Of a stretch of DNA of 64,000 nt, positions 32,540 through 43,347 are shown in pieces. The stretch's first letter is position 1. Each line of letters opens with the position of its first letter. The notes under the pieces were generated by a model that was given only the letters and a program-made list of their open reading frames with translations, was not told where the DNA came from and ran no database searches. Source of the stretch: Urechis unicinctus (taxonomy: Eukaryota; Annelida; Polychaeta; Xenopneusta; Urechidae); assembly GCA_034190875.2 (NCBI GenBank), contig CM067354.1:67116066-67180065 (forward strand), read 5' to 3'. The position numbers were made by a program, and so were the translations under genes.

Positions 32540-34984
32540 CTTAAGTGTATCTCTTTAGTCCCAGAAGACAATAAGTTATTTAATGTACGAGTCTTGGGAA
32601 CTGACCACAAGTCCCGTAAGGTGTAGTACGAGTCTTGCGAACTTTCTCCGGGAAGTTTGCATTTGTTTTTCTGGACCAGGCTTGCCATAACTGCCCCGAA
32701 CCGATATGTGTGTTCCTATCATGTTACAATCAGAGCGCAGTTACACGCAGTGAGCGAACACGGGAAGGATGGGGCGTTGTTGGAATGTTGTCATACGTCG
32801 CATGTAGAAGCTAGGGCTATCGGCGACTGAAGTGTGACGCACCACAGATACTTCACATTATATAAGCCAGAGGGACGCAAATTGGTCGCGCTCTAACTGA
32901 AAGGAATGGCGAACGTGTCGTCTCTACACTGATCGCACAACTTGTTGTTGTTTGTTGTTTCAAAATTTAGCTGTTCGGCTTCTTTGCCCATGTAAGCGAT
33001 CAGTGATCGCACAACTCATTTGCTCGGCTTATTTGTCGATCGCCTGTGGGGGAAAAAGGGTTAATTGTAAGCGCTGCACAGGACAGTTTGATATTCGGGT
33101 TGGGATTTCGTATTACTATGCTAATACGTCACAATGCTATCCCTTTGGACAATGGTGGCGAGAAATGCAAGGCCACCTGGTCGCATGATTTTTTTTCTGT
33201 AATAGGTAAACAAATATTACAACGATATACAGAAGGGAAGTGATTCTTGAGAGTAAATCTTAACTTCATTGAGTAACTTCCTTCGTGACTGAAATTTATT
33301 TACAGCTACATCAGACTTGATTGCTCCGAGGAAGAGGAAAAATTGTCCCGTTCATCACTGGCGGTGCGCGTTAAACATTGTTAACGCTATGACGGCCTTA
33401 TTGTTGATGAATAGTTGTTTTAACTAACTTTTTGTCCATTTTCCGGCAAAAATACTTGTGAAATTATAAGTTTCGAGGAGACACTAACATTGAGGACAAA
33501 CTGATGCTTCAGGTGGGGATGGCTGGCTGAGACCTATTAAAGATAAAAAGTAATTTTTTTTTTTTCGATGACATTTACCTGGAGAACAAACTGATGTTTC
33601 AGGAGGGTACAGCTGGCTGAGACCTATTAAAGGCAAAAATAAGTTATTTCCTTATCTTCAATAGATATTTCCCTGAACTGTTTGTCACATTTCAGTTGAA
33701 ATACTTGTGAAATGATAAGCTTTGAGGAGACACTAACCTTGAGGACAATCTGATGTTTCAAGGGGGTATATTCACCATTTGTACATTAAACACAATGCAG
33801 TACTTGCAATGTAGCCATGAAGAATGATTGCGAGGGAAAACCATTAACGAAGGAGACATGGAACGGTAACTTCTGATTGTATGTTTCACTATGAATTGAT
33901 TGCGTTACGAACCGGCATGTCGTCATTGACATACGTAAAGTATCAAGATACGGTTGACGCTGTATATAACAGCTACTCATCAAATATTTTTGCGACAATC
34001 GAACAAATATTTTAATTTTGTAATCGATCGCAATTTTCATGAAATTTGTCACTGTGAAAATTTTGTTTAACTCGATTTACATCATAACAATCGTCCTAAT
34101 CATCGACATCATCTTCATCTTTAGCAACTTCGCCTCAATTATTATCATACGCATTTGATTATTTGTAAAATTGTACAGTGGCTTTATATACTAATTGGCC
34201 AAGTTTGTATGGATTTCAAAGTTATGACAACCACAATCCAACAGATTGAAGCGCATCGCATCTACCACACAGATTGTAAACTAGTCAGAAATAATAACTC
34301 TGAGTTAAGCACAGTGTTCAGGGTAATAGTTAGGTTCAATTCATCAGAACTTGATTCCCTTTTATTTCTGGAACTGGTATATTTAAAGCCAATCGTTGAC
34401 CCTAGCAATTTCGATTGCGTTTGTAAATTCCCGTCGTTTATTCTTAGCGGGACGTGGAGAGTTTACCCATTATGTCACATGATTAACACTATTAGCCACC
34501 CGTGCAAATATTGGTATGCATGGTTTATTTTCGTGCATCTTTTGATGAAGTGTTGAATAATTTGTATTAATCAATACTATGATAGAACGATTTCCACCCA
34601 TGGTTTAATTGCGAACTGCATAATTTCGAAATCGGCCAATGATTGAACAAGTTGTTATCGATTTTAAATCATTGGCAACCACCATTTAACCAATTTTCAT
34701 AACCATCCCACATATATTAATGAATTTATAATCAATCAAATGTATTAAAGAAATCATGCTGTCCGGGGCAATGATAGATTTGCCAAAAATTAACCGACTC
34801 AAGGAAAAGCTCTGCTTACTCAATATTACCACGGCGTGCCATACTTGATAGCGCGCCGGTGAGGCGAGCAGAGAGCAGCGGCGGTCTGATCTGTAGATGG
34901 CATTAGGTATTAGGGAATTAGGGTATACGTTCAAAATTGACTGGGCTTCCATAAAGAGTAACTCGATTAACGATATAATCATCA
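32540..34984. other. Gene-free stretch with local direct repeats
   Basis: Small direct repeats are present: GTACGAGTCTTG at about 32,586 and 32,622, TGATCGCACAACT at about 32,931 and 33,005, and the imperfect tandem block at 33,446-33,777 listed separately. A 133-codon open frame at 34,155-34,556 has no motif and is not called. Confidence 0.5.
33446..33777. repeat. Imperfect tandem repeat, three partial copies
   Basis: Copies near 33,446-33,546, 33,566-33,637 and 33,698-33,777 share TTGAGGACAAACTGATG-TTCAGG and, in the first two, GGCTGGCTGAGACCTATTAAAG. The first and third also share ATACTTGTGAAAT and GAGGAGACACTAAC. Non-coding. Confidence 0.8.
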
Positions 34985-35705
34985 ACGACGGGGGGACGAC
35001 ACGTTAGCTTCAGATTTCAGTTCTGTTTTAGCAAATTCATTTACTGCCCTGCCATATTTTATGCATTTTGTTTTCAAAGGATTAAAAACTACGTTATATT
35101 CATCAGCAAATCGTTCACATATTTTCAACATATTGTTCAGTGCAATGAGACTTGGACTGAGTAAGGTAATGTCATCAGCATAACCAAGCGCACCAACATA
35201 TTCGCTGCCTATATGACAGCCTAGTCCAGACTTTTTTAACCTTTGTATCAGCTCGTCAATGTACACAGTAAATAATATCGGTGATATGACACCACCTTGC
35301 TTAACACCGTTTGATACATGACACTCTTTTGATAAGCATGCATTCCATTCAACAGATATAGTCTGTCTCGAATAGCTATCCATAAGAAACCTAACTATAA
35401 GCGGAGGCACTTTACGCTGCAATAGCAATTGGAATAATTTTCCGTAATGTACCCTGTCAAAAGCATCTAACAGACAACTAAAAACATCACTATTTCTTTG
35501 TGTATAATAACTAATTGTTTCTTTATACAGTCGTGCAAAGGATTGTAGAATGTCCCTTTTTGAAGCCAAATTGAAGATCAGACGTTCATAAAACATTGCC
35601 ATACTGTTTAAGAATTATCATATCTAAAACTTTGCAAATTGATCTACATAATGCAATCCCTCTGTAATTATCACTACAACTTAATGATGATCGCATCTAA
35701 ATAGT
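34985..35705 (-). pseudogene. LINE (non-LTR retrotransposon) reverse transcriptase fragment
   Basis: Reverse-transcriptase domain of a non-LTR retrotransposon. Reading on the minus strand: NYRGIALCRSICKVLD (about 35,620-35,670), TSDLQFGFKKGHST, a catalytic-Asp region reading CLLDAFDRVHYGKLF, NGVKQGGVISPILF, the YADD active-site box (about 35,170-35,180) and a C-terminal NPLKTKCIKYG. It is broken: an in-frame stop and a frame change lie between the NYRGI block and the YTQRNSD block (about 35,530-35,600), and relatives read LLDASKAFDRV where this copy has lost three residues. Endonuclease and 3' parts are missing. The clade is not resolved from this fragment. It lies 0.7 kb left of the Polinton and is unrelated to it. 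Confidence 0.9.
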
Positions 35706-36358
35706 CTTATACACATAAAGCAGTATGTTTGATGCTACAATATAAGTAATTTTATTCCATTAGAGCCCACTTGTAAATCATTCGTATGCGCACCTGAGCT
35801 GCCATTGCCGATGCTGCGAGTGTGAATTTTACAGGGAGATTTGCTTATGACGTCAATTCATTTAAAGGGAATAATCTTGTGATTTTGCGGGGTTCCTAGA
35901 AAGCATTGCGTGATTCGATAGTCCATGGATTGTCGCAAGCCAGCGGCACAATGCGCAGCTGTCCGCGTTTTGTATACTTTCGTATTGCTAGTCGCACCCA
36001 TAAATAGATAAGACTCATCATGTGTCATAATGAACTTGCATTTCGCTGTATGTAGTATACACATATGTTTATATTATTTGCATGTTTAACAGGTTGAAGC
36101 ATTGCATTATTGTATGTGTCTCACCAACACCCGTGCTGAATCAGTTACTCTACATCCCAGGCATAGGTTAGCCCTATACATTTCATTATGACGGTTAATG
36201 TTTCACTCAGGGGAAATGACCGCTATATTATCTATGTTATCATACCACCATTCACGTTGAGCTGCTCTATTTATGGCGCCACGATTAGAAAAGATATGGC
36301 TTCAAAGTACGAGGCCAACTTGAAATGGATGGCACACAACCGACCATCACAAATATAA
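35706..36358. other. Gene-free flank left of the Polinton
   Basis: No feature recognised; it does not match the right flank after 48,771. Confidence 0.5.
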
Positions 36359-36363
36359 ATATC
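36359..36363. repeat. Target-site duplication of the Polinton, left
   Basis: ATATC directly before the left inverted repeat, matched by ATATC at 48,767-48,771. A sixth base (A) can be assigned either to the duplication or to the element, which would fit the 6-bp duplication known for Polintons. Confidence 0.7.
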
Positions 36364-36701
36364 AGTAGTACAGAGACTAGGGGTACGAGCACAGCAATCT
36401 AATACAGCAACCCAGAAAACACACATATACAGGGTGGCTCATGTGAGCCAGCGAACCGCTCGCACCTCCCCCCTATACTATACCATATGAGCCCAGCCCT
36501 TCCAGTTCCTATGGTATAGGCCCACTAAAGAGGGCGACAGCAATGTCAACCATCTACAACAGGACCCTGAGGAATAAGCTCTTCTAAACGACTCACGCAC
36601 TCCAAAAGGTCCTCATACTTCGATTCCAATTCCCTCACCTTTTTCTCTACACCAGGACCCTGAGGAATAAGCTCTTCTAAACGACTCACGCGCTCCAAAA
36701 G
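36364..36701 (+). repeat. Polinton left terminal inverted repeat
   Basis: 338 bp, reverse complement of 48,429-48,766 with about 4% differences. It includes CACACATATACAGGGTGG and the C-terminal part of a coiled-coil reading frame. Confidence 0.93.
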
Positions 36702-36818
36702 GTCCTCATACTTTGATTCCAAATCCCTCACCTCAATCTCAAGGTCCACCTTCTCCTCCCATATATGTTCCACATCTGCTTGCAGCTCGGTCACCCCCAT
36801 ATGTTCATCGGTGCTCAT
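36546..36818 (-). CDS. Coiled-coil repeat protein partly within the inverted repeat
   Basis: A 90-codon frame from an ATG at 36,818. Two tandem 31-residue (93-bp) units read LESKYEDLLERVSRLEELIP and a near copy, with leucines and charged residues in heptad spacing, so a coiled coil is expected. The second unit and the end of the gene lie in the terminal inverted repeat, and the right repeat holds a matching plus-strand copy of this coding segment without the start. Function is unknown; a structural or terminal-protein-binding role would be pure speculation. Confidence 0.6.
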   Translation of the reverse strand: MSTDEHMGVTELQADVEHIWEEKVDLEIEVRDLESKYEDLLERVSRLEELIPQGPGVEKKVRELESKYEDLLECVSRLEELIPQGPVVDG

Positions 36819-36841
36819 TCTATACCTCAGCCCTCATATGT

Positions 36842-39800
36842 TCAACATATCGACGCGTGCCCATAGGCCAGAGTGTCTACACCACCTGGAGCTAACCACC
36901 GCTTTGAGTCAAAAGGGGAGAGAGACACCTCGTTAACGTGGAGCCCATACATTTTATGGCAGTCACTCCTGAGCATGTTCATTCCGTGGCGAAACTGCTT
37001 TTGGGCGAACAGTGACTCCACGTACTGAGCGTGTCGTAGATGCTTCTTCACCACCACCTTTTTCACACCTTTTGCTTTTTTGATCATCCCGGCTCGACAT
37101 CAAGATCGAGTACATCTTTGGGCGCAGACCAACATACTCCTTGATGGGCACGCCGGCACACTCATCCTTCATCTTCCCCGGAACCTTCTTGTTCACATTG
37201 CTGTAGAGACTACGGGAGGGATGAAAGTTGCTGGTGTCAAAGAGATGGGCATCTTCCTTCATGTCAGCATACACGTCAGGCGTGCGTATCTCCATTAGCA
37301 GCGAATCCGTATCTGTGTACAACAAGCCAAGGTTCTTGCCGTATCTGGGCTTCATGGTATTATAATAGAAGTCGTACATCAGGTGTTTGGAGAGGTCGAG
37401 TATACAAATGCCCACATGACCGGGCGGTTCAGTACCAGGTGAGTCTTGTGCATGTGCAGAGTGGCCAGGTCATTATCAAACACCTGATGACGCGCGTAGG
37501 CGGGACTTCCAATAAGCCTACGCATTCTTTCTTCTTCCTTTGAGCGAACAATCTTGACATCGACCCGCCTCCGGAGGTTCTCCATAGTCTTACCGAACAC
37601 AGAGTTATTCATCAGCTTATAGAGGTCCTTCTCAAAGTCGCTGGTGGCCACCTTACGCAGATCCGTATTCATCCGAATGTAAGGCTCCATCCAGGGGCTC
37701 TGGTTAATGACCAATGCTCGATGGATCTTGGTAAGTCTCATCCCCTAAGACAGATACAGCTTGAGGTTCCTGTAGTGCACCACATACTTCTCCTTATTCC
37801 GCAGGTTTGGCACCAGCTTTTCAACCTCGCCAAGGGTGCCACCCAACTCTCCCAGGAGGTTCTTCTAATAGATAGACAAACAGTCGTTCTCTACAAGAAG
37901 CCGCTCCGGAGCCAGCGGGTAGTCGTTGTGCTTGTCATGGAGTGCAGTAGGATACTCCAAGTCAACCTCAAGTATGTATCCAGTCTCGGCATCATCTGGG
38001 TGGTCCTGTATCTGTAGATCCTCCGGCCGAGCCACCCACTCAATACCCGCAGTTGGCAAAGGCTGACTCATAGCCCACCCATACAAATTGTTAGCATCAA
38101 GGTACTGGATGTAGCTCGTTGGTTTATCCTGGTCAAAGTCATCCACGAGCGGGTTATTGGCCTTAGCGTGGCGGCGCGACATCATGCTTATACCGCCGCA
38201 TAGACCTTTCTCAATGAACAGGTGCTTGTCATAGTCGGTGAGTAGCTCGAGTTCCACGCCTGTGCTCTTAAGCAAAGCATCCCATGACAAACCGGGGCTG
38301 GTATAGTAGTGGGCCGGATCCTACCCGTACTGCTTAAGACAGGTCTTGCGGAACACCTCAAACACATCTGCCAGGAGCAGTACATCTGTCCGCAGGTACA
38401 GGTCATGGTAGTCACCCATGTTCTTACACCCGAAGATGCTCCAGACCTTTTGTGCATGGGCATAGTCTACAGTAGATATACTCTCCTCAGAGAGCTTGCT
38501 GTAGAACTCCTGGATTGGCGGCTGAGGGGAATCAAATTTATACCAGCTGTCCATGAACTCATAGGGGAAGACTCCCTTACGCAACAGCAATCGCCGCTTC
38601 ATCTGGTCTGGCTCATATTCCGTGGTCACAGCAAAGGCATCTGGGTTGTTAGCAGACACCAGCTTATCAAGCGAGGCCAGGAGAAACTGTGCACTGTCAA
38701 TGAAGCGCAACTGTCCAAGCGACAGGGAGATATATTTCTCCATGTTGTTTGGGATACAGTTGATGTTCCCCTCCACTTTTCTTATACCCTGCATCAAGAG
38801 ATGGGAGTCGTAGCCCCGCAGGTTATGGAACACCACAGGGATGGGTGTTGTCTTGGGACTCAGCCGAAGTTTCAGGTTACACACGTTATGGGCTGGCCCT
38901 CTGTGCAAGCCTGTTATATGGCAGTGATCGCGAACAGAGTGACAGCCCAGTTTTTTCTTGCACACATGACAGTGAGTTGCAGCCTTATGTGCCCTTCTAT
39001 CCTCCCGAGTCATCCGCATAGGGACAGGCTTGGACAGAACTGCTTTGATCTTTTGCTCCTCCTGCTGCAGAGCCTGTAAGAACTTTTCCACAGCATCGCT
39101 TCCTCTGTAAACCACAGGGGGTTCGGTCTTACCGTCACAACGAACAACCACATAGCCGTAGCCGCATCCTTGGTGTTCCTGCGTTCTCTGCGTGTTGCTC
39201 TTACCAGGATTAAGCGCAGGACCCGGAAGCTTCACTGTGAGCGTTTCAAAGTCAGCATAGATGACGTAGGGTGCAGCAAGCTGTTTCTGCCAGTTCTGGA
39301 AGGATAATATGTTCTTCCCTTCCTCAGGCATATCCACTCGCACAGCAGTTTGCCCTATCCCCATACACTCAGGCTAATGCACCAGGAGCAGACCCTCTGA
39401 GGTATATCCATGCAGGCATAGCTCACAGAAGAACTTGCGCTCTTTATGTTTCGTCTGGTCATACAGCAAGCGGTTTAGGTCTTTGATTTGCGTGTAATGA
39501 AACTTGCCGTCCTTCTCAATCAGCATGAGGTTTATACGGGTACCAGAGTGCTTACTGATGCGGTGTAGGATAGTGGTTTTTCCATCCCAGCCAAAAACGT
39601 TCAAGGCTAGGTTAGCATGCTTTTCTATCTTCTCAACATGCGACACCGGTGTAGGATATTCTACACCTGCACCCTCCAGCAGATCTAAGAGCCACTGAAT
39701 GTTATATTTTGATGATCGCTGTGGGTTCTTGGCTACCGGGTGCAGAGCGGCTACAACAGCCCATAGAATGCAGAAGTCGTCCCAGTTCTTTACATTTATG

Positions 39801-40405
39801 ATGGCCTGCTTAGCCGCCAGCGCAGCTGGAAGTCGCAGGTAGGAGCCACCCTTCAACGGTTTGTAGTTGGCAATATCAATCCACAGAGTTGTGACCGTCT
39901 CAAACTCCCAGCCCGAACCTTGGATGGTCCACTTCTCCAACCGCTCTTGGATATTAACAACGCTCTGGTCCAACGCAACATCCATGTCTTCTGAGGAGAG
40001 AACCACCTGCTGCTTATTACACAACACAGGCTCAAAATACTCAGTGCTGTCATCATCTGCGTGCTTGGAGAGTCTTACCTTAAGGGCAAACTGACACTTG
40101 ATTCCACCTAGCTCTTCCAGCTCACCAGTCAAAACTTTATGCATCTTCCGACGCATGCCCTTAAAGAACATCATAAGGTCCGAGCTAATGGGGTGAGACT
40201 CAGGAACGTTCATCACCCATCCACGCAAATAGTTTTTAACAGCCCACATAGTCTTCTTGAAGGCAAGACGCGCTGTGGGGACTGGGAACTGGGTTGCGGG
40301 GATGCGTGGGGCAGGGACAGGTCTGTGTGGGGCAGGGACTGGTCTGCGTGGGGCAGCAGTGGGGACAGGGGTGCGTGCCACCCCAGCTTTTAATCTAGCC
40401 AACAT
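36842..40405 (-). pseudogene. polB: Protein-primed family B DNA polymerase (Polinton), broken
   Basis: Replicative polymerase of the element, about 3.56 kb, the usual size for Polinton polymerases. In order from the N-terminus it shows a Pro-rich leader, the conserved FCELCLHGYTSEGLLLVH finger start, exonuclease motifs (YADFETL; FHNLRGYDSHLL; DLYLRTDVLLLADVF), the first polymerase motif (YLDANNLYGWAMS), the NNSVFGKTMEN motif, the YTDTDS catalytic motif and a late GLRPKMYS motif. The start is ATG at 40,405. As a fossil it carries roughly five breaks. It is the leftmost large gene and is transcribed towards the left end. Confidence 0.93.
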
Positions 40406-40724
40406 CTACTTGTATGTACGGTCATATTCATTACGCACTTGGAGTGCTTTGAGTGCAACCTTAGAGAGTGTATAAGGAGGCTTAAAACCGTGAATTGAAA
40501 CATAATCGTTTTGGGCTTTACGTGCTCGCTGATTATGAGTCATGTTTACTATACAGTTCATTAGTCTAAAAGGGAATTCGTTGATACATAAAAGGCAATG
40601 ACAATACAGCGAGCGGACTTTGACCTACGCAGTAAACACCCGTCTCTGACAAGGTGCCACGCTTCGTCGCATATAAGTCTGACCGCCAAACCATGTCGTT
40701 GACAGCACCACAAGATTTCTATTT

Positions 40725-41039
40725 TTATACAGTGGGGAATCCCCGTTCAGTGGCGCCGACTGGCGAGTCAGTGTCCCCAGCTATAGGCCGTTGTGAAGCA
40801 ATTTTTTTCTTTTGACGAAGACGACTGTGGTTGACTTTATCGAACCCACAATCCATACACAATCCTACCTTATTATTTTTTATAGCCTTCTGACAACCCG
40901 TACAAAGACGATTAATGACACCATGTTTTATCTTATATCTGTGTAAATTACAAAACTCTTGCTCTTGCGTACAGGGCCTGTTACAGGGGTCTTTCTTCCC
41001 GAGTAATATCCATGGGAACTTATTGTCAAATCCGACCAT
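40725..41039 (-). CDS. Small Cys-rich zinc-binding-type protein
   Basis: 104 codons from ATG at 41,039; looks whole. Cysteines fall in pairs (CNRPC, CNLHRY, LCTGCQKA, LCMDCGFDK) with a basic stretch after them (LRQKKKI), suggesting one or two zinc knuckles and nucleic-acid binding. It sits between polymerase and integrase on the same strand. I do not know a named family. Confidence 0.65.
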   Translation of the reverse strand: MVGFDNKFPWILLGKKDPCNRPCTQEQEFCNLHRYKIKHGVINRLCTGCQKAIKNNKVGLCMDCGFDKVNHSRLRQKKKIASQRPIAGDTDSPVGATERGFPTV

Positions 41040-41064
41040 TGTAATATATATAGATATCTATTAG

Positions 41065-42056
41065 TCTAATTGGTAATACCGTCTGGCGGCAACTGGGTAT
41101 CGGACGGCACCACAAGCAACTCCTTCTTTACAAAGCCACGGAGAGGTCCATCCAGCAAATGGTATAGTACAGGCTCACAAGATTTAGTGACAGAGCTTCC
41201 AATCTGGTAAACATTGAGTGACCACACAGGGGCAGTGGCCCGTCGCCTGTGGTCTTGCTCTGCCTCACCAGGCTGATAGAGGTAGCGAACGCCAACATCA
41301 GAGGGAAGTTTTTGCTCTTTGACCCCCAGAGGGCGCCCTGGTACTACTGCAGAGGGCTTTTGTGCAACTCGTTTTGCCTTTATAGCATCGTTGTTTTCCA
41401 GTCAATCGTGTCACCTCATTATTTATCGCAGAGACTACAGCCTGCAGTCGAGAAACCCACTCAGTCGATCGTTTTCCAGTATCCCTTAACTCTACGGCAT
41501 ACTGGTGACCAAAGAGTCGCTCAGCAAGGGTTCGGTTAAAGCGTTCCACTATACCCTGATCTCGATGGATATTCACACGGCCACGTTTGACTGATACTCC
41601 ATGTTTTACTAACAGCTGATTCGCTGCACCTATAAACTCCCGTCCGGGGTCCACCTGAAGTAGTTTAGGCCACCCCAGCGGTCCTCGCTTGTATATCCTC
41701 TCGAGTGCACCTGCGACCTCCTTAGCCTCTTTTGTAGTCAATGGCTCAGCCGCTTTGTAGCGCGAGGCCACATCAACCAATGTTAGGGCATACTTGTAAG
41801 TGCGGCGCTTCACAACATCATGAGGAAGAAATAAGAGATCGCCTTGGTGCACCTCATTAGGGACAGGGACATCAAACTTTGGCCTGGGAATGTGTTTTGG
41901 CACTGGCAGGTAGATTTGCCATATAGCTTGCTTTGTTAGCCACCCCCTGGCAACTTCCTCAGAAACCCTCGCTTCTGTTGCAAGCTTCTTGATAGCTGTA
42001 ATGCCTTTCCAGTAGCCCTTAGGACTATAGTAGATCTTTTGCATGCGACGATCCAT
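41065..42056 (-). pseudogene. int: Polinton integrase, RVE (DDE) family
   Basis: Retroviral-type integrase that inserts Polintons. It starts at ATG 42,056. The N-terminal helical part (WKGITAIKKLATEA) is followed by the RVE core: first Asp in HQGDLLF, second Asp in LLQVDPGREF, Glu in GIVERFNRT, the expected DDE order. The C-terminal part contains a basic region typical of the Polinton integrase tail. Looks broken by about one break. Transcribed with the neighbouring minus-strand genes. Confidence 0.92.
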
Positions 42057-42086
42057 ATACAGTAAACGCTCGAGACTCCAAATGAC

Positions 42087-42495
42087 CTACTTAGCAAGCC
42101 TGTATGCAACCAGCCCAGTTGCAGCCATACCAAGTATAATGAACTCCACCTCACGCCGCCTCTGTTCATCTGAGGGTTCGTAGAAGTCTGAAAGCTGCGG
42201 CTCAGAGCCCAACGGGTCAACGGTTTTATTCGTAATCAGGGAGTACTCATGCATCCCTAAAAGTATGCTCGGCATGTCCCTGGCGGCGTGGTTGCTCATT
42301 GATGAAGTCTAAACGCTCAGTTCTCTTCTTTGCCCATGCTGCCTGAGCAGATTGAAGCTGCTCGATTGCCATATCATGACGTTCACGTTCCGCGTCCACT
42401 TGGCTGCCTCGTAATTTAGAGAATAAAAAGTTGCTCCCAGAGAATGGAAGAGCGTTAACAAGAGCACCCCCAACAAGTAGCGCGAGTGTGGCCAT
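42087..42495 (-). pseudogene. Small Polinton membrane-anchored protein, broken
   Basis: Begins MATLALLVGGALVNALPFSG at 42,495, a hydrophobic N-terminal segment, followed by a charged helical part rich in Glu, Arg and Gln and a second hydrophobic stretch near the C-terminus (LGMAATGLVAYRLA). I recall similar small proteins from other Polintons, function unknown. Its ATG overlaps the stop of the preceding gene (TAATG), implying one transcription unit. About one break. Confidence 0.7.
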
Positions 42496-42734
42496 TACTT
42501 CAGTGTATCAACTGGTAAGATTCCTTGTTTAATTAGCATATCTTTTGTGGCCATAGCTAGTGATACATCGGCAACCGCCATAGCCAGGTCCCGTGGGGTG
42601 AAATCAAGACGTGGCAGCCCACCACCCAGAGCCATCTTAGCAAGCTTGGCATAACCTATTGAAATACCGGAAACTACTACACCGTGGTACAGAGCGTTGA
42701 TGAGCATTTTTCCATCAGCAATTGGTGTTGTCAT
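42495..42734 (-). CDS. Small Polinton membrane protein
   Basis: About 79 codons; I take the ATG at 42,734 (MTTPIADGK) because the upstream part overlaps the previous gene. Contains ALYHGVVVSGISIGYAKL, a likely membrane segment, and ends KQGILPVDTLK. Packed one base after the stop of its upstream neighbour and overlapping the next gene by TAATG. It looks whole. A recurrent small Polinton protein of unknown function, from memory. Confidence 0.7.
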   Translation of the reverse strand: MTTPIADGKMLINALYHGVVVSGISIGYAKLAKMALGGGLPRLDFTPRDLAMAVADVSLAMATKDMLIKQGILPVDTLK

Positions 42735-42735
42735 C

Positions 42736-43119
42736 TTATTCCATATCAAACGGATCCTTTAAATGAGCGTCGGGAGGCTTTTGTACCACAACCTGTTTAG
42801 GGTGTGAGGCTACCATCTGGTGCCTGTAGCAATACAATGCTAGTCCAAACACGCCAACACCGCCGACAACCAAAGGTGCAGCCGATGTTGGCCATGCCCA
42901 CCTTTCCGGAGGTTTGCTCGTTGATATTGGCTCGACAGCTTCGTCTCTACCACCTGTAAGCGCTGCCTTAGCCTCTCGGAGCTCTCTCAGAAGCTTATTT
43001 TGATTGGCTTTTCGAGCTGCAGCACCCTTTCGTCCTGCCGCAACCCTTTTAGCGTTTTTTGTCACTGACGTTATCTCCACCGGTGTTGTCTCCCCTTGAT
43101 TCGTGTTTGTTTCTTCCAT
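42736..43119 (-). CDS. Polinton protein with basic N-terminus and one membrane segment
   Basis: 127 codons, ATG at 43,119; looks whole. A basic stretch (AKRVAAGRKGAAARKANQNK) suggests nucleic-acid or capsid-core contact, then a helical region, then one hydrophobic segment (APLVVGGVGVFGLALYCY) and a short tail ending DPFDME. First gene of the leftward small-gene cluster, directly next to the central intergenic region with 22-bp repeats. Confidence 0.7.
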   Translation of the reverse strand: MEETNTNQGETTPVEITSVTKNAKRVAAGRKGAAARKANQNKLLRELREAKAALTGGRDEAVEPISTSKPPERWAWPTSAAPLVVGGVGVFGLALYCYRHQMVASHPKQVVVQKPPDAHLKDPFDME

Positions 43120-43347
43120 GTTTACTTACTAAATTTATTTGTCTAATTGACAGCTCTTAGTAAGAACCTGTTATAGCGTAGCTAAGCACATGCTATAGCG
43201 GAGTTAAGCACATGCTATAGCGGAGTTAAACACATACTATAGCAAGGAAGTGGTGTCTTCCTCTCTACCGGCCCCTGTTGTTTCGGTGCTTGTTTTTCCA
43301 AATTGACAGTGCTTAACTGTATTTAAAGCCGCAGTTAACTATCCACA
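43120..43347. promoter_or_regulatory. Central divergent intergenic region of the Polinton
   Basis: 228 bp between two divergent genes, so it should hold both promoters. It contains the 22-bp direct repeats at 43,172-43,244 and a TATTTAAAGC stretch about 30 bp before the plus-strand ATG at 43,348 that could be a TATA-type element. Confidence 0.5.
43172..43244. repeat. Three 22-bp direct repeats plus a partial fourth
   Basis: The unit TATAGCGGAGTTAAGCACATGC starts at 43,172, 43,194 and 43,216 with a partial unit at 43,238, exactly 22 bp apart. Two turns of the helix per unit suggests iterated protein-binding sites such as an operator or enhancer; this is inference. Confidence 0.85.

Noticed and set aside
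34155-34556. 133-codon open frame
   Set aside because: No motif, no codon pattern, and a couple of frames of this length are expected by chance in 64 kb of AT-rich DNA. The same reasoning applies to 14,820-15,191, 22,582-22,905 and 23,088-23,510.
38309-39079. 256-codon plus-strand open frame
   Set aside because: Lies opposite the Polinton polymerase, whose motifs are unmistakable on the minus strand; a shadow frame.
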